Positions 9,429 to 17,798 of a DNA stretch of 44,259 nt are shown here, one piece after another. Every line of letters begins with the position of its first letter. The stretch's first letter is position 1. Source of the DNA: Bacteroidales bacterium. Lineage in GTDB: Bacteria; Bacteroidota; Bacteroidia; Bacteroidales; UBA932. Below the pieces are notes generated by a model that saw only the letters and a list, made by a program, of their open reading frames with translations, ran no database searches and was not told where the DNA came from. The stretch spans positions 1 through 44,259 of the forward strand of contig JAKSKP010000008.1 in the NCBI GenBank assembly GCA_024401635.1, read 5' to 3'. Made by a program: the position numbers and the translations under genes.

Positions 9429-10001
9429 CTACTTCACAACCCTTCCGCCGTATGAACGGTCGGTAGTGTTGACGGAAATGAGCTCATCGTTGTGGATGAA
9501 CAGGGGAACCATTATGGTGGCGCCTGTCTCCAGAGTGGCCTCCTTGAGTGCATTGGTTGAGGTATCACCCTTGACTGCAGGCTCGGTGTAGGTCACCATA
9601 AGCTCGACATAGGTGGGAAGTTCGCAGGTAAGGCAGCGCTCATCGTCCTTGTCGACGTGGAACATCATCTCGACGTGCTGTCCCTCCTTCATAAGGTCAG
9701 CATTATCGACGAGGTCGTGGCCCAGGTGTATCTGCTCGTAAGTCTCCTCGTGCATGAAGTTGAAGCCGTCCTCGTCCTTGTAAAGGAACTGGTAGGGGCG
9801 ACGCTCCACGTTTATGATGTCTATGCGCGCACCTGCCGTGAAGGTATTCTCGAGGATACGGCCGTTCTCCAGATTGCGGAGTTTGGTTTTCACGAAAGCG
9901 GGGCCCTTGCCGGGTTTAACGTGCTGGAACCATACGATTGAGCAGGGTTTTCCGTTGTAATCGATGAAAAGTCCGTTTTTGAAATCAGCTGTTGTTGCCA
10001 T
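9429..10001 (-). CDS. efp: Translation elongation factor P
   Basis: Ribosome-binding factor that relieves stalling at polyproline stretches. The 190 residues cover the three beta-barrel domains. The N-terminal domain carries the tip loop FQHVKPGKGPAF, with Lys32 at the position modified in many bacteria. The middle domain has YEQIHLGHDLVDNADLMKEG, and the C-terminal signature region is TSTNALKEATLETGATIMVPLFI. A well-formed promoter sits at 10041-10071, its -33 element inside the end of ispH, so efp probably has its own transcript as well as possible read-through from cmk-ispH. Confidence 0.95.
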   Translation of the reverse strand: MATTADFKNGLFIDYNGKPCSIVWFQHVKPGKGPAFVKTKLRNLENGRILENTFTAGARIDIINVERRPYQFLYKDEDGFNFMHEETYEQIHLGHDLVDNADLMKEGQHVEMMFHVDKDDERCLTCELPTYVELMVTYTEPAVKGDTSTNALKEATLETGATIMVPLFIHNDELISVNTTDRSYGGRVVK

Positions 10002-10040
10002 AAATGTATTGAATTTGTTATAATTTGCCGAAATAGCTCA

Positions 10041-10071
10041 CAAAAATAGGAAAATTCTATCCAATCTCCAA
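10041..10071 (-). promoter_or_regulatory. efp promoter (TTG - N20 - TATTTTTG)
   Basis: On the minus strand a TTG (10071-10069) is followed after 20 bases by TATTTTTG (10048-10041), a full match to the Bacteroidota -33/-7 pattern. The predicted start is near 10037, leaving a leader of about 36 bases. The -33 element lies within the last codons of ispH. Confidence 0.6.
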
Positions 10072-10947
10072 CACTTTGGAAGCCACATCCTCCAACAGCC
10101 AGCGCGGCGTACTGGTGGCTCCGCATACACCGACCCTGTCCCCGGGATGGAACCAGGACGCCTCGAGTTCAGAAGCGGACTCTATATGATATGTCCTGGG
10201 ATTCACCTGGCGGCACAATGCGCTGAGTACCTTGCCGTTGGACGAAGACTTGCCGGAAACGAATATTACCGCATCGTGCGAGGCTGCGAACCGGGCCAGA
10301 TTCTTCTGGCGGGCGGCCACCTGCGTGCATATGGTATTGTGAACCTTTATGTCAGGCACCAGGGCGTCGAGCCTGGCACAGATATCGGCATAATCGGAAG
10401 GACTCTTGGTGGTCTGCGAAAAAATCTCCACGGGCCTGGTGACGTCTATTCTCCCGTCCCTGACGGCTTCCTCCAGCATGGCGGCATTCTCTATGACCAC
10501 CGCATCTCCGTTCACCTGGCCAAGCAGGCCCAGAGTTTCAGCATGGCCTATCTGGCCGAAAATCAATATCCGACGGCCACGGCCCTCCCGTCCGGCAGCG
10601 GAATAAGCCTCGCGTATGCTGCGCTGAAGTTCAAGAACCACCGGACAGGTACAATCCACGATGCCGAATCCGGCACGCTCCGCCTTCCTGTAAGTGGACG
10701 GAGGCTCTCCGTGGGCACGTATCAGAAGTGTCCTGCCGTCTGCCTCGGTGGTCTTTTCAAGCGTCGCGTAATCGATGGAGCGCAATCCAAGGGAGCGGAG
10801 CCTCTCCAGTTCGGAGTCGTTGTGCACTATCGCACCAAGCGAGTGGAGGCTTCCCTCCGGATGGGTGGCGAGAAAGTTCTCGGCACTCCTGATGGCCCGT
10901 ATCACTCCCCCGCAGAAACCTGAGTTGCTGTCAATCTCAACCTTCAT
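10057..10947 (-). CDS. ispH: 4-hydroxy-3-methylbut-2-enyl diphosphate reductase
   Basis: Iron-sulfur enzyme of the last step of the MEP isoprenoid pathway, yielding IPP and DMAPP. The three cluster cysteines are in family context: SGFCGGV near the N-terminus, VDCTCPVV in the middle, and HNTICTQVAARQ. Other hallmarks are IGHAETLGLLGQ, SQTTKSP, GKSSSNGKVL and CGATSTPRWLLEDV. The ATG at 10947 gives the usual MKVEIDSNSGFCGG start. An upstream in-frame TTG at 10962 would add five residues and is less likely. It overlaps the end of cmk by 11 bp, so the pair is co-transcribed, a common arrangement in Bacteroidales. Confidence 0.95.
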   Translation of the reverse strand: MKVEIDSNSGFCGGVIRAIRSAENFLATHPEGSLHSLGAIVHNDSELERLRSLGLRSIDYATLEKTTEADGRTLLIRAHGEPPSTYRKAERAGFGIVDCTCPVVLELQRSIREAYSAAGREGRGRRILIFGQIGHAETLGLLGQVNGDAVVIENAAMLEEAVRDGRIDVTRPVEIFSQTTKSPSDYADICARLDALVPDIKVHNTICTQVAARQKNLARFAASHDAVIFVSGKSSSNGKVLSALCRQVNPRTYHIESASELEASWFHPGDRVGVCGATSTPRWLLEDVASKVLEIG

Positions 10948-11653
10948 CCGCAATGGGTTCAAGACCGTATTTTTTCCTAAGGATGTCCGCTATCCAGAGC
11001 ATCTGGTCATCGAAAGTCATATGGCTGTTGTCCAGGACTATGGCATCAGGAGCCTGCACAAGCGGAGAAACCTCGCGGTGCGAGTCGATGTAGTCCCTCT
11101 CCTGCAGGTTCTTCAGGACGGCGGCAAGGTCGCATTCCTCGCCTTTCTCCCTCAATTCGGCGGCCCGGCGCGCAGCCCTTATTCCGACGTCTGCGGTCAT
11201 GAATATCTTCACGCCGGCATCCGGGAAGACCGTGGTGCCTATGTCCCTTCCGTCCATCACTACGTTGGAATTCCTTCCGTGCTCGCGCAGTATCCCGTCC
11301 ACGAAATTGCGTACGTAGCGCTGGGAAGCCACCAGGCTCACGCAACCTGACACCTGCAGGGTGCGGATATCGTCCTCCACGTTGCGCCCGCCCATATACG
11401 TAAGGCTGCGGCCCTCCTTCTGCGAATATTCGAAATGGATGTTGAGGTCACCCAGGAAAGGCTGGAGCCCGGCAACATCGATGCTTCCGTCGGAGATGAA
11501 ACCGTTTTCCATCGCAAAAAGCGTCACAGCCCTGTACAGAGCCCCGCTGTCAAGGTACAGGAAGCCATAGGCACGGGCTATGCGCTTGGCGAAGGAGCTC
11601 TTCCCCGTACTGCTGAAGCCGTCTATGGCGATTATGATGGATTTCTCATACAT
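10937..11653 (-). CDS. cmk: Cytidylate kinase
   Basis: Phosphorylates CMP and dCMP to the diphosphates using ATP. The 238 residues begin with the P-loop in IAIDGFSSTGKSSFAKRIA, followed by FLYLDSGALYRAVTLF, the characteristic CMP-kinase N-terminus. VVMDGRDIGTTVFPDAGVKI and RDYIDSHREVSPL are the conserved later motifs. It is transcribed away from the response-regulator gene; the two starts are 59 bp apart and a minus-strand TATTTTTG box lies about 14 bp upstream. Confidence 0.95.
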   Translation of the reverse strand: MYEKSIIIAIDGFSSTGKSSFAKRIARAYGFLYLDSGALYRAVTLFAMENGFISDGSIDVAGLQPFLGDLNIHFEYSQKEGRSLTYMGGRNVEDDIRTLQVSGCVSLVASQRYVRNFVDGILREHGRNSNVVMDGRDIGTTVFPDAGVKIFMTADVGIRAARRAAELREKGEECDLAAVLKNLQERDYIDSHREVSPLVQAPDAIVLDNSHMTFDDQMLWIADILRKKYGLEPIADEG

Positions 11654-11661
11654 TGTCTGAG

Positions 11662-11694
11662 ATTGACAAAAATAGAAAAAATATGCTAACTTTG
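11662..11694 (+). promoter_or_regulatory. Promoter of the NtrC-like regulator (ATTG - N21 - TAACTTTG)
   Basis: ATTG at 11662-11665 and TAACTTTG at 11687-11694 fit the Bacteroidota -33/-7 pattern with 21-base spacing. The predicted start is near 11698, about 15 bases before the ATG at 11713. It overlaps the opposing cmk -7 box. Confidence 0.6.
11667..11674 (-). promoter_or_regulatory. -7 box (TATTTTTG) of cmk
   Basis: On the minus strand the octamer fits TAnnTTTG and would start transcription about ten bases before the cmk ATG. No clear -33 element is visible. It lies between the -33 and -7 elements of the divergent regulator promoter, so the two polymerases should exclude each other. Confidence 0.45.
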
Positions 11695-11712
11695 AAAAAA
11701 TAACTTTACAGT

Positions 11713-12861
11713 ATGAATATACTCATTATCGACGACGAGCGTTCGGTGCGCGGTTCCCTGGGAGAGATCCTCAGGGATGAAGGTTATGAAGTGGAGGTTG
11801 CCGAGAACGGTCCCGAAGGACTGGAAAAGGCTGACAAGCAGCATTTTGACGTTATTTTCTGCGATATCAAGATGCCACAGATGGACGGTACTGAAGTGCT
11901 GGACAAACTGGTGGAATCCGGCACGGACTCGGCCATCGTGATGATCTCCGGGCACGGAGACATAGAGACTGCCGTGGACTGCATAAAGAAAGGCGCGTTC
12001 GATTTCATACCCAAGCCTCTGGACCTGAACCGTACTCTCATCACGATACGCAATGCTTCCGAAAGGACAAGTCTGGTTTCCCAGACAAAAGTCCTGAAAA
12101 GGAAAGTTTACGGCGCCGATATGATAGGAAAGTCACCGGCGATAGACCATATAAAGGAAATCATAGCAAAGGTGGCTCCCACGGACGCACGCGTTCTGGT
12201 GTGCGGAGCAAACGGAACCGGCAAGGAGCTGGTTGCCAGGAATCTGTGGCAGAGCAGTCCGCGCAGCGCAATGCCATATATAGAGGTAAACTGCGCGGCC
12301 ATCCCGTCGGAACTTATCGAGAGCGAACTTTTCGGACACGAAAAGGGTTCGTTCACCTCTGCCGTGAAGCAGCACAAGGGGAAGTTCGAGCAGGCGGACG
12401 GAGGCACGCTTTTCCTTGACGAGATAGGGGACATGTCCCTGGCGGCCCAGGCAAAGGTCCTGCGTGTCCTGCAGGAGAAGAAGTTGTCCAGAGTCGGCAG
12501 CGACAAGGACATAAATGTGGACGTGCGTGTGATTGCAGCCACCAACAAGAATCTGATCGAGGAAATCGAGAAGGGTAATTTCCGTGAAGACCTATACCAC
12601 CGCCTGGCGGTAATAGTCATAAACGTACCCGCCCTGGACGAAAGGAAGGATGACATCCCCCTGCTTGTGGATTATTTCCAGAACCAGATTTCGGAAGAAT
12701 CCGGAATGTCCAGGCTGGAAGTGGACGATGAGGCAATGGCGCTTCTGACGGAAAAAAAGTGGCCCGGCAACATACGCGAGCTGCGCAATGTTGTCGAGCG
12801 ACTTATGATTCTGTCTTCCGGCCGCATCACGGCCTCCGACGTCAGAGACTACGTCCTTTAA
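11713..12861 (+). CDS. NtrC-family response regulator lacking a DNA-binding domain
   Basis: Response regulator of 382 residues. The receiver domain has the acidic pair Asp7-Asp8, phospho-acceptor Asp51 in FCDIKMPQMDG, and the FIPKPL lysine. The AAA+ domain has Walker A GANGTGKE (165-172), the sigma-54 contact loop as GSFTSA (212-217, canonical GAFTGA), Walker B GGTLFLDEIGD, and the arginine-finger region FREDLYHRLAVI. The protein stops at SSGRITASDVRDYVL, where NtrC proteins continue into a Fis-type helix-turn-helix, so it cannot bind DNA in the classical way. Its probable kinase is the NtrY-like protein at 4934-8443. It may activate sigma-54 holoenzyme from solution, as proposed for a few DNA-binding-domain-less activators. 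It converges with the transketolase C gene three bases away. Confidence 0.88.
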   Translation: MNILIIDDERSVRGSLGEILRDEGYEVEVAENGPEGLEKADKQHFDVIFCDIKMPQMDGTEVLDKLVESGTDSAIVMISGHGDIETAVDCIKKGAFDFIPKPLDLNRTLITIRNASERTSLVSQTKVLKRKVYGADMIGKSPAIDHIKEIIAKVAPTDARVLVCGANGTGKELVARNLWQSSPRSAMPYIEVNCAAIPSELIESELFGHEKGSFTSAVKQHKGKFEQADGGTLFLDEIGDMSLAAQAKVLRVLQEKKLSRVGSDKDINVDVRVIAATNKNLIEEIEKGNFREDLYHRLAVIVINVPALDERKDDIPLLVDYFQNQISEESGMSRLEVDDEAMALLTEKKWPGNIRELRNVVERLMILSSGRITASDVRDYVL

Positions 12862-12864
12862 CCC

Positions 12865-13803
12865 CTATTTGCAGAGTCCTGCAATATATTCGGGAGTATA
12901 GTTGTAATCGTTCATCAGTTCCGCAGGGGTTCCTGATTCGCCCCAGCGGTCACCTCCGTTGAGAAGTTTCACCCTGCAGGCCCTGCCATCTTCGGCAAGG
13001 GCGGCGCATACGGCCTCTCCGAGTCCGCCCGCGAGGTTGTGTTCCTCACATATCACGCAACGGCCGGTCTTGGCGAGTGACGCGAATATGGTCTTGGTGT
13101 CGAGAGGCTTGATGGTGGCGACGTTGATGACCTCGGCGCTTACGCCTTCCTTCTCAAGCAGAGCCGCTGCCTGGAGGCAGGGCCATACCAGATGGCCGTA
13201 GCACAGGATGGTCACGTCCTTGCCCTCGTTCATCACATAGGCCTTGCCTATCTCGAACTTCTGGTCGGGAGCGGTGAATACGGGAACCACCGGGCGTCCG
13301 AAACGCAGGTAAACGGGGCCTTCATATTCGGCGGCGGCAACTGTAGCGGCAACTGCCTGGTTGTAGTCGCAGGGGGCCACCACGGTCATTCCGGGCAGGG
13401 CGCGCATAAGGGCGACGTCCTCCATCGTCTGGTGTGTGGCACCGTCCTCACCGAGGGTGATACCGGCGTGGGAAGAGGCTATCTTCACGTTTGTATGTCC
13501 GTAGCAGATTTCCTGACGGACCTGGTCATATATACGTCCGGAAACGAATTCGGCGAATGAACCGATGAAGGGAATCTTGCCGGTTATGGCCATGCCCGCG
13601 GCTACGCCTGCCATATTTGCCTCGGCGATTCCGCACTCATAGAAACGTTCGGGATATTGTTTTGCGAAGTCACCCATCTTCAATGAAGGTGTAAGATCGG
13701 CGACGAGGCCTACCACTGCGGGATTCTTGCCCGCTGCAACGACCAGACCTGCACCGAATCCGCTGCGGGTGTCCTTGTTGTCAAGTATTTTGTATTCTGT
13801 CAT
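12865..13803 (-). CDS. Transketolase, C-terminal subunit
   Basis: Second half of a split thiamine-diphosphate transketolase (312 residues), carrying the pyrimidine-binding and C-terminal domains. Visible signatures are GFGAGLVVAAGKNPAVVGLVAD, FYECGIAEANMAGVAAGMA (with the Glu that activates the cofactor), SHAGITLGEDGATHQTMEDVA and VAPCDYNQ. It follows the N-terminal subunit after 15 bases. Being last in the ara operon, it joins arabinose catabolism to the pentose phosphate pathway by consuming D-xylulose 5-phosphate. A split enzyme is normal in many Bacteroidota and is not a frameshift: each half has its own start and complete domains. Confidence 0.92.
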   Translation of the reverse strand: MTEYKILDNKDTRSGFGAGLVVAAGKNPAVVGLVADLTPSLKMGDFAKQYPERFYECGIAEANMAGVAAGMAITGKIPFIGSFAEFVSGRIYDQVRQEICYGHTNVKIASSHAGITLGEDGATHQTMEDVALMRALPGMTVVAPCDYNQAVAATVAAAEYEGPVYLRFGRPVVPVFTAPDQKFEIGKAYVMNEGKDVTILCYGHLVWPCLQAAALLEKEGVSAEVINVATIKPLDTKTIFASLAKTGRCVICEEHNLAGGLGEAVCAALAEDGRACRVKLLNGGDRWGESGTPAELMNDYNYTPEYIAGLCK

Positions 13804-13818
13804 AATAGTGTCCTCCTG

Positions 13819-14661
13819 TTAAAAATCTCCAAGTGTTTCTTCCAGCTGCTCCAGGGCAACGGCCACCTCTTCGGCCTTGGGAGCCTTTCCGTGCCATCCG
13901 TGCTTGCCTGCCATAAAGTCTATGCCGTGACCCATCTCCGTGTGGAGAAGTATCATAACCGGTTTGCCCTTTACAGTGGCGGCCTTGTCGAAAGCCTTGA
14001 GTATGGATTCCATATCGTTTCCGTCGTCAACCACAACGGTCTCCCATCCGAAAGCCGCCCATTTGGCCTGAAGGTCACCCATTCCGGCCACGTCGTTGAT
14101 GTCACCGTCAATCTGCTTGCAGTTCCAGTCGGTGATGGCAACGAGGTTGTCTATCTTGTGATGTGCGGCGAAAATGGCGCTCTCCCATATCTCGCCTTCC
14201 TCCTGTTCACCGTCACCGAGAAGGCAGTAGACGCGTGTGGGGTCGCCGTCAAGCTTCTTGCCGAGGGCTATGCCGGCGGCGCAGGCGAGTCCCTGTCCCA
14301 GCGAGCCTGAAGGCTGAACGACGCCGGGAAGTCCGTGGCTGGGAGTGGGATGTCCCTGCAGACGGCTGCCGAACTTGCGCAGAGTGCCGAGCTCTGCTGC
14401 GGGGAAATAACCGGCACGCGCGAGAGCCGCGTAATATACGGGAGCAAGGTGGCCTGCGGAAGGGATAAACACATCCTGACCCTTGCTGTCACGGGTCCAC
14501 GTGGCGGGGTCGTGTTTCATTACTGAAAAATACAGGGCGGTAACCACGTCCGTCGAGCTGAGTGATCCGCCCGGATGACCGCTTCCGGCCATATTCACCA
14601 TACGCACTATGTCACGTCGTATCTGGGTGGCGGTCCTTTTCAAAGTTTCAATGTTTGCCAT
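13819..14661 (-). CDS. Transketolase, N-terminal subunit
   Basis: First half of the split transketolase (280 residues), the diphosphate-binding domain. It shows AGSGHPGGSLSSTDVVTALY, the SAGHLAPVYYAALA stretch, the cofactor motif GDGEQEEGEIWE running into WNCKQIDGDI (the GDG-to-N pattern), and MGHGIDFMAG near the end. It begins six bases after the araB stop and is followed closely by the C-terminal subunit, so both are translated from the ara transcript. The partner enzyme transaldolase is not in the window. Confidence 0.92.
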   Translation of the reverse strand: MANIETLKRTATQIRRDIVRMVNMAGSGHPGGSLSSTDVVTALYFSVMKHDPATWTRDSKGQDVFIPSAGHLAPVYYAALARAGYFPAAELGTLRKFGSRLQGHPTPSHGLPGVVQPSGSLGQGLACAAGIALGKKLDGDPTRVYCLLGDGEQEEGEIWESAIFAAHHKIDNLVAITDWNCKQIDGDINDVAGMGDLQAKWAAFGWETVVVDDGNDMESILKAFDKAATVKGKPVMILLHTEMGHGIDFMAGKHGWHGKAPKAEEVAVALEQLEETLGDF

Positions 14662-14667
14662 ACTGTT

Positions 14668-16248
14668 TTATTTTAGATTGCTGAATATCTCAAGAGATGA
14701 TTTATAAGATTCAATATACTTGTCGAAGCCTTGCACGTCTTGTGCAGACGGCTCGACCCTGACACCGGCATTCCCCTTGAACACCTTTTCGTCAAGATAG
14801 TCCGCAAGATTCAGGCCGTTGCCGCCGTTAACCATATAGGCACCCAGCAGCGCCATTCCCCAGGCTCCGCCCTCACCGGCAGTCTCCATCACGGAAATGG
14901 CCGAGTTCAGGGCGGCGGCGAGCACACGCTGGCCGGCGGTGGTCGATTTGAAAAGGCCTCCGTGCCCCGTAATTCTGTCGACCTTCACCTTCTCTTTCCC
15001 GAACAGGACCTCATTGCCCAGTTTGAGCACCGCCACGGATGCGTACAATTGGGAGCGCATCAGATTGGAAAGGCTGAAACGGCTCTGAGAGTCGTGTATG
15101 AGCACAGGTTTGCCTTCCATCAGTCCTATTACGGGTTCTCCAGACACGAAATTGTAGGAAAGAACTCCTCCGCAGTCAGGGTCTCCGTCAAGAGCCGCGG
15201 TGAAAAGTTTCGTGTACAATTCTCCGACATCGGGGGTTCTGCCCATAAGGGTCTCGAATTCCTTGAACACGTTCACCCAGGCGTTTATCTCGGATGTGCA
15301 GTTGTTGCAATGGACCATTGCCACGGGGCTGCCATCGGGAGTAGTCACCATATCTATCACCTCGTAAGGCCTTGACAGCGCCTTTTCGAGGACTATCATC
15401 GAGAATGAGGATGTGCCGGCGGAAACGTTGCCTGTACGCTTGCGGACTGAGTTTGTCGCCACCATGCCGGTGCCTGCATCACCCTCGGGAGGGCAGAACG
15501 GTATTCCTGCCTTCAGATGACCGGACGGGTCCATCAGTTTCGCTCCGGCCTCGGTGAGGCGTCCTGCGGCTTCACCTGCCGATAGAACCTTAGGGAATAT
15601 GTCCTGAAGCTTCCAGGAGTAGCCGCGGGGGGCGACGAGCGCGTTGAACTTGTCCACCATAGCGGCATCATATGTCCCGGTAAGCGAATCAACGGGAATC
15701 ATTCCTGACGCATCGCCGACACCTATCACCTTCTCGCCGGTCAGCGCCCAATGCACATAGCCGGCCAGCGTGGTCTGGAAAGCAATGTCCCTGACGTGGC
15801 TTTCGCCATCCAGTATGCACTGATACAGATGGGATATGCTCCAGCGCAGGGGCACGTTGAAATCAAAAAGTTCCGAAAGCTCACGGGCAGCCTTTCCTGT
15901 ATTGGTATTCCTCCAGGTGCGGAAAGGAGCGAGCAGTTTGCCGGCGGCGTCGAAGGCCAGGTAGCCGTGCATCATTGCGCTTATGCCTATCGCGGAAAAA
16001 GATTCCAGTTCCACGCCGTAACGCTTCTTCACATCCTTTCTGAGTTCGGCATAGCAGTCCTGCAGGCCATTCCAGATGTCGTCAAGGCTATAGGTCCACA
16101 GGCCGTTTTCAAGCTTGTTCTCCCAAGTATGTCCGCCCTGTGCGATGGGATTGTGGTCACCGTCGATAAGAACGGCCTTAATACGGGTCGAGCCGAACTC
16201 GATTCCGAGTACGGCTCTTCCCTGTTCAATATAAGTCTTTGTATCCAT
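14668..16248 (-). CDS. araB: L-ribulokinase, Bacteroidota type (FGGY family)
   Basis: Carbohydrate kinase of 526 residues placed directly after araA. The N-terminal phosphate motif is AVLGIEFGSTRIKAVLIDGD. AIGISAMMHGYLAFDAAGKL and PFRTWRNTNTGKAARELSEL are typical FGGY landmarks, and PPEGDAGTGMVATNSVRKRTG with NVSAGTSSFSMI is typical of the ribulokinase-like branch in Bacteroides ara loci. Xylulokinase cannot be excluded by sequence alone, but the order araD-araA-araB makes phosphorylation of L-ribulose to L-ribulose 5-phosphate by far the best reading. The gap to araA is one base. Confidence 0.88.
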   Translation of the reverse strand: MDTKTYIEQGRAVLGIEFGSTRIKAVLIDGDHNPIAQGGHTWENKLENGLWTYSLDDIWNGLQDCYAELRKDVKKRYGVELESFSAIGISAMMHGYLAFDAAGKLLAPFRTWRNTNTGKAARELSELFDFNVPLRWSISHLYQCILDGESHVRDIAFQTTLAGYVHWALTGEKVIGVGDASGMIPVDSLTGTYDAAMVDKFNALVAPRGYSWKLQDIFPKVLSAGEAAGRLTEAGAKLMDPSGHLKAGIPFCPPEGDAGTGMVATNSVRKRTGNVSAGTSSFSMIVLEKALSRPYEVIDMVTTPDGSPVAMVHCNNCTSEINAWVNVFKEFETLMGRTPDVGELYTKLFTAALDGDPDCGGVLSYNFVSGEPVIGLMEGKPVLIHDSQSRFSLSNLMRSQLYASVAVLKLGNEVLFGKEKVKVDRITGHGGLFKSTTAGQRVLAAALNSAISVMETAGEGGAWGMALLGAYMVNGGNGLNLADYLDEKVFKGNAGVRVEPSAQDVQGFDKYIESYKSSLEIFSNLK

Positions 16249-16249
16249 A

Positions 16250-17794
16250 TTACATTGAAACAGCGCGGTTCAACATATAATAGACTTCATTGGTGCGCAT
16301 TTCCTGCTTGAAAGCTGAAATCGTGGTGTTCGCATCGATATGCAGCATCTCGATGCCGGCTATCTCAGCATAATCCTCCCAATATTCGGGGGTTATGTCA
16401 TAAGAGAAGCAGGAGTGATGCGTTCCGCCTGCAAGTATCCAGGCTTCCGTGCCGATCTCGAAGTTGGGCTTCGGTATCCACAGGGCGTTGGCCACGGGAA
16501 GTTTGGGCAGGGGTTTCGGCTTGATGCACTCCACATCGTTCACGATGAGACGGAAACGGTTGCCGAGGTCTATGACCGTGGCTGTCACGCCGTTACCTGT
16601 CTTGGAATTGAATACCAGTCGTGCGGTCTGGGCCTTGCGTATGCCTATACCCAGGAAATGGACTTCGAGACGAGGCTTGTCGGCTGCAACCAGAGGGCAG
16701 ACCTCCAGCATATGGCTCTGAAGTATGGCGCTGCGCTCACCGTCGAAGTTAAGCGTATAGTCCTCGAGGAAAGAGCAGCCCGTGGGCAAGCCCTGGGTCA
16801 TGAACCATACCGTGCGGTACAGGGCGGCTGATTTCCAGTCGCCTTCGGCACCGAAACCGTAGCCCTCGGCCATCAGACGCTGTGAAGCGAGACCGGGTAT
16901 CTGGTCGAAACCGAGGAAGTCGGGAGCGTTGACGTCAGCGCCTCCAAGGTCGTCGAAGTTTGTGGTGAAGCCCTTGGCGCCCTCGTCCTTGAGCACGCGG
17001 CGTATGGCGATTTCGGCCTTGGCGGCATTCTTCACGCGCAGCCAGTATTCCTTCTCGCCCTCCTCGCCGATAACGATGTCATAACTCTTCTTATATTCCT
17101 CCACAAGCGCCTCAGCTTCGGCATCGGTCACCTTGCGGAAATAATCCATAAGGGACGAAACGGGGTAGTAGTCGATATGATAGCCCAGACGGACCTCAGC
17201 CTCAACCTTGTCGCCGTCGGTAACGGCAACGTTGTTCATCTGGTCGCCGAAGCGGAGTATCCTCATATCCCTTGAATCGGCCCAGGCAGCGGCCACGCGG
17301 GCCCATACGGCGATAGATTTCTGGGGTTTCTCGTCTTTCCAGTAACCTGAAACGACTTTGCGGGGCTTGCGCAGATGGGCGCAGATATGGCCGAATTCAC
17401 GGTCGCCGTGAGCGGACTGGTTCAGGTTCATGAAGTCCATATCCATTGTATCCCAGGGAATCTCGGCATTATACTGGGTATGGAAATGCAGCATAGGTTT
17501 CTGCAGAGCCTGCAGACCCTTTATCCACATCTTGGCGGGAGAGAAAGTGTGCATCCAGGTGATTACACCCACACATTTGGTCTCGTTATTCGCCTCTTTC
17601 ATAATGGCCTCAACCTCTTTGGAAGAGTTTGCCGTACCCTTGTACACCACCTTTACAGGTATGATACCGCCTGCATTCAGGCCTTCGACCATCTCTTTCG
17701 AGTGGGCGTCAACTATCTTGACTGTTTCGCCTCCGTACAGAAGCTGGGCTCCGGTAATCCACCAGAGTTCCATATTTTCAAATGCTTTGCTCAT
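16250..17794 (-). CDS. araA: L-arabinose isomerase
   Basis: Cytosolic metal-dependent isomerase converting L-arabinose to L-ribulose. From the chosen start it has 514 residues, near the usual 500. The metal and acid residues are in family context: GYGFGAEGDWKSAALYR and SFLEDYTLNF (two Glu), SHMLEVCP (His) and AGGTHHSCFSYD (His). The N-terminus ELWWITGAQLLYGGETVKIV and GVITWMHTFSPAKMWIKGL are classic. A longer frame reaches 17863, but the ATG at 17794 gives the normal N-terminus (MSKAFENMELWW) and lies four bases after the araD stop. Confidence 0.96.
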   Translation of the reverse strand: MSKAFENMELWWITGAQLLYGGETVKIVDAHSKEMVEGLNAGGIIPVKVVYKGTANSSKEVEAIMKEANNETKCVGVITWMHTFSPAKMWIKGLQALQKPMLHFHTQYNAEIPWDTMDMDFMNLNQSAHGDREFGHICAHLRKPRKVVSGYWKDEKPQKSIAVWARVAAAWADSRDMRILRFGDQMNNVAVTDGDKVEAEVRLGYHIDYYPVSSLMDYFRKVTDAEAEALVEEYKKSYDIVIGEEGEKEYWLRVKNAAKAEIAIRRVLKDEGAKGFTTNFDDLGGADVNAPDFLGFDQIPGLASQRLMAEGYGFGAEGDWKSAALYRTVWFMTQGLPTGCSFLEDYTLNFDGERSAILQSHMLEVCPLVAADKPRLEVHFLGIGIRKAQTARLVFNSKTGNGVTATVIDLGNRFRLIVNDVECIKPKPLPKLPVANALWIPKPNFEIGTEAWILAGGTHHSCFSYDITPEYWEDYAEIAGIEMLHIDANTTISAFKQEMRTNEVYYMLNRAVSM

Positions 17795-17798
17795 ATCG

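Noticed and set aside
10948-10962. Upstream TTG start for ispH
   Set aside because: The ATG at 10947 gives the conserved N-terminus; the TTG would add five residues without a better ribosome site.
12865-14661. Two transketolase pieces suggesting a frameshifted gene
   Set aside because: Each half has its own start and complete domains with a 15-bp gap; split transketolases are normal in this phylum.
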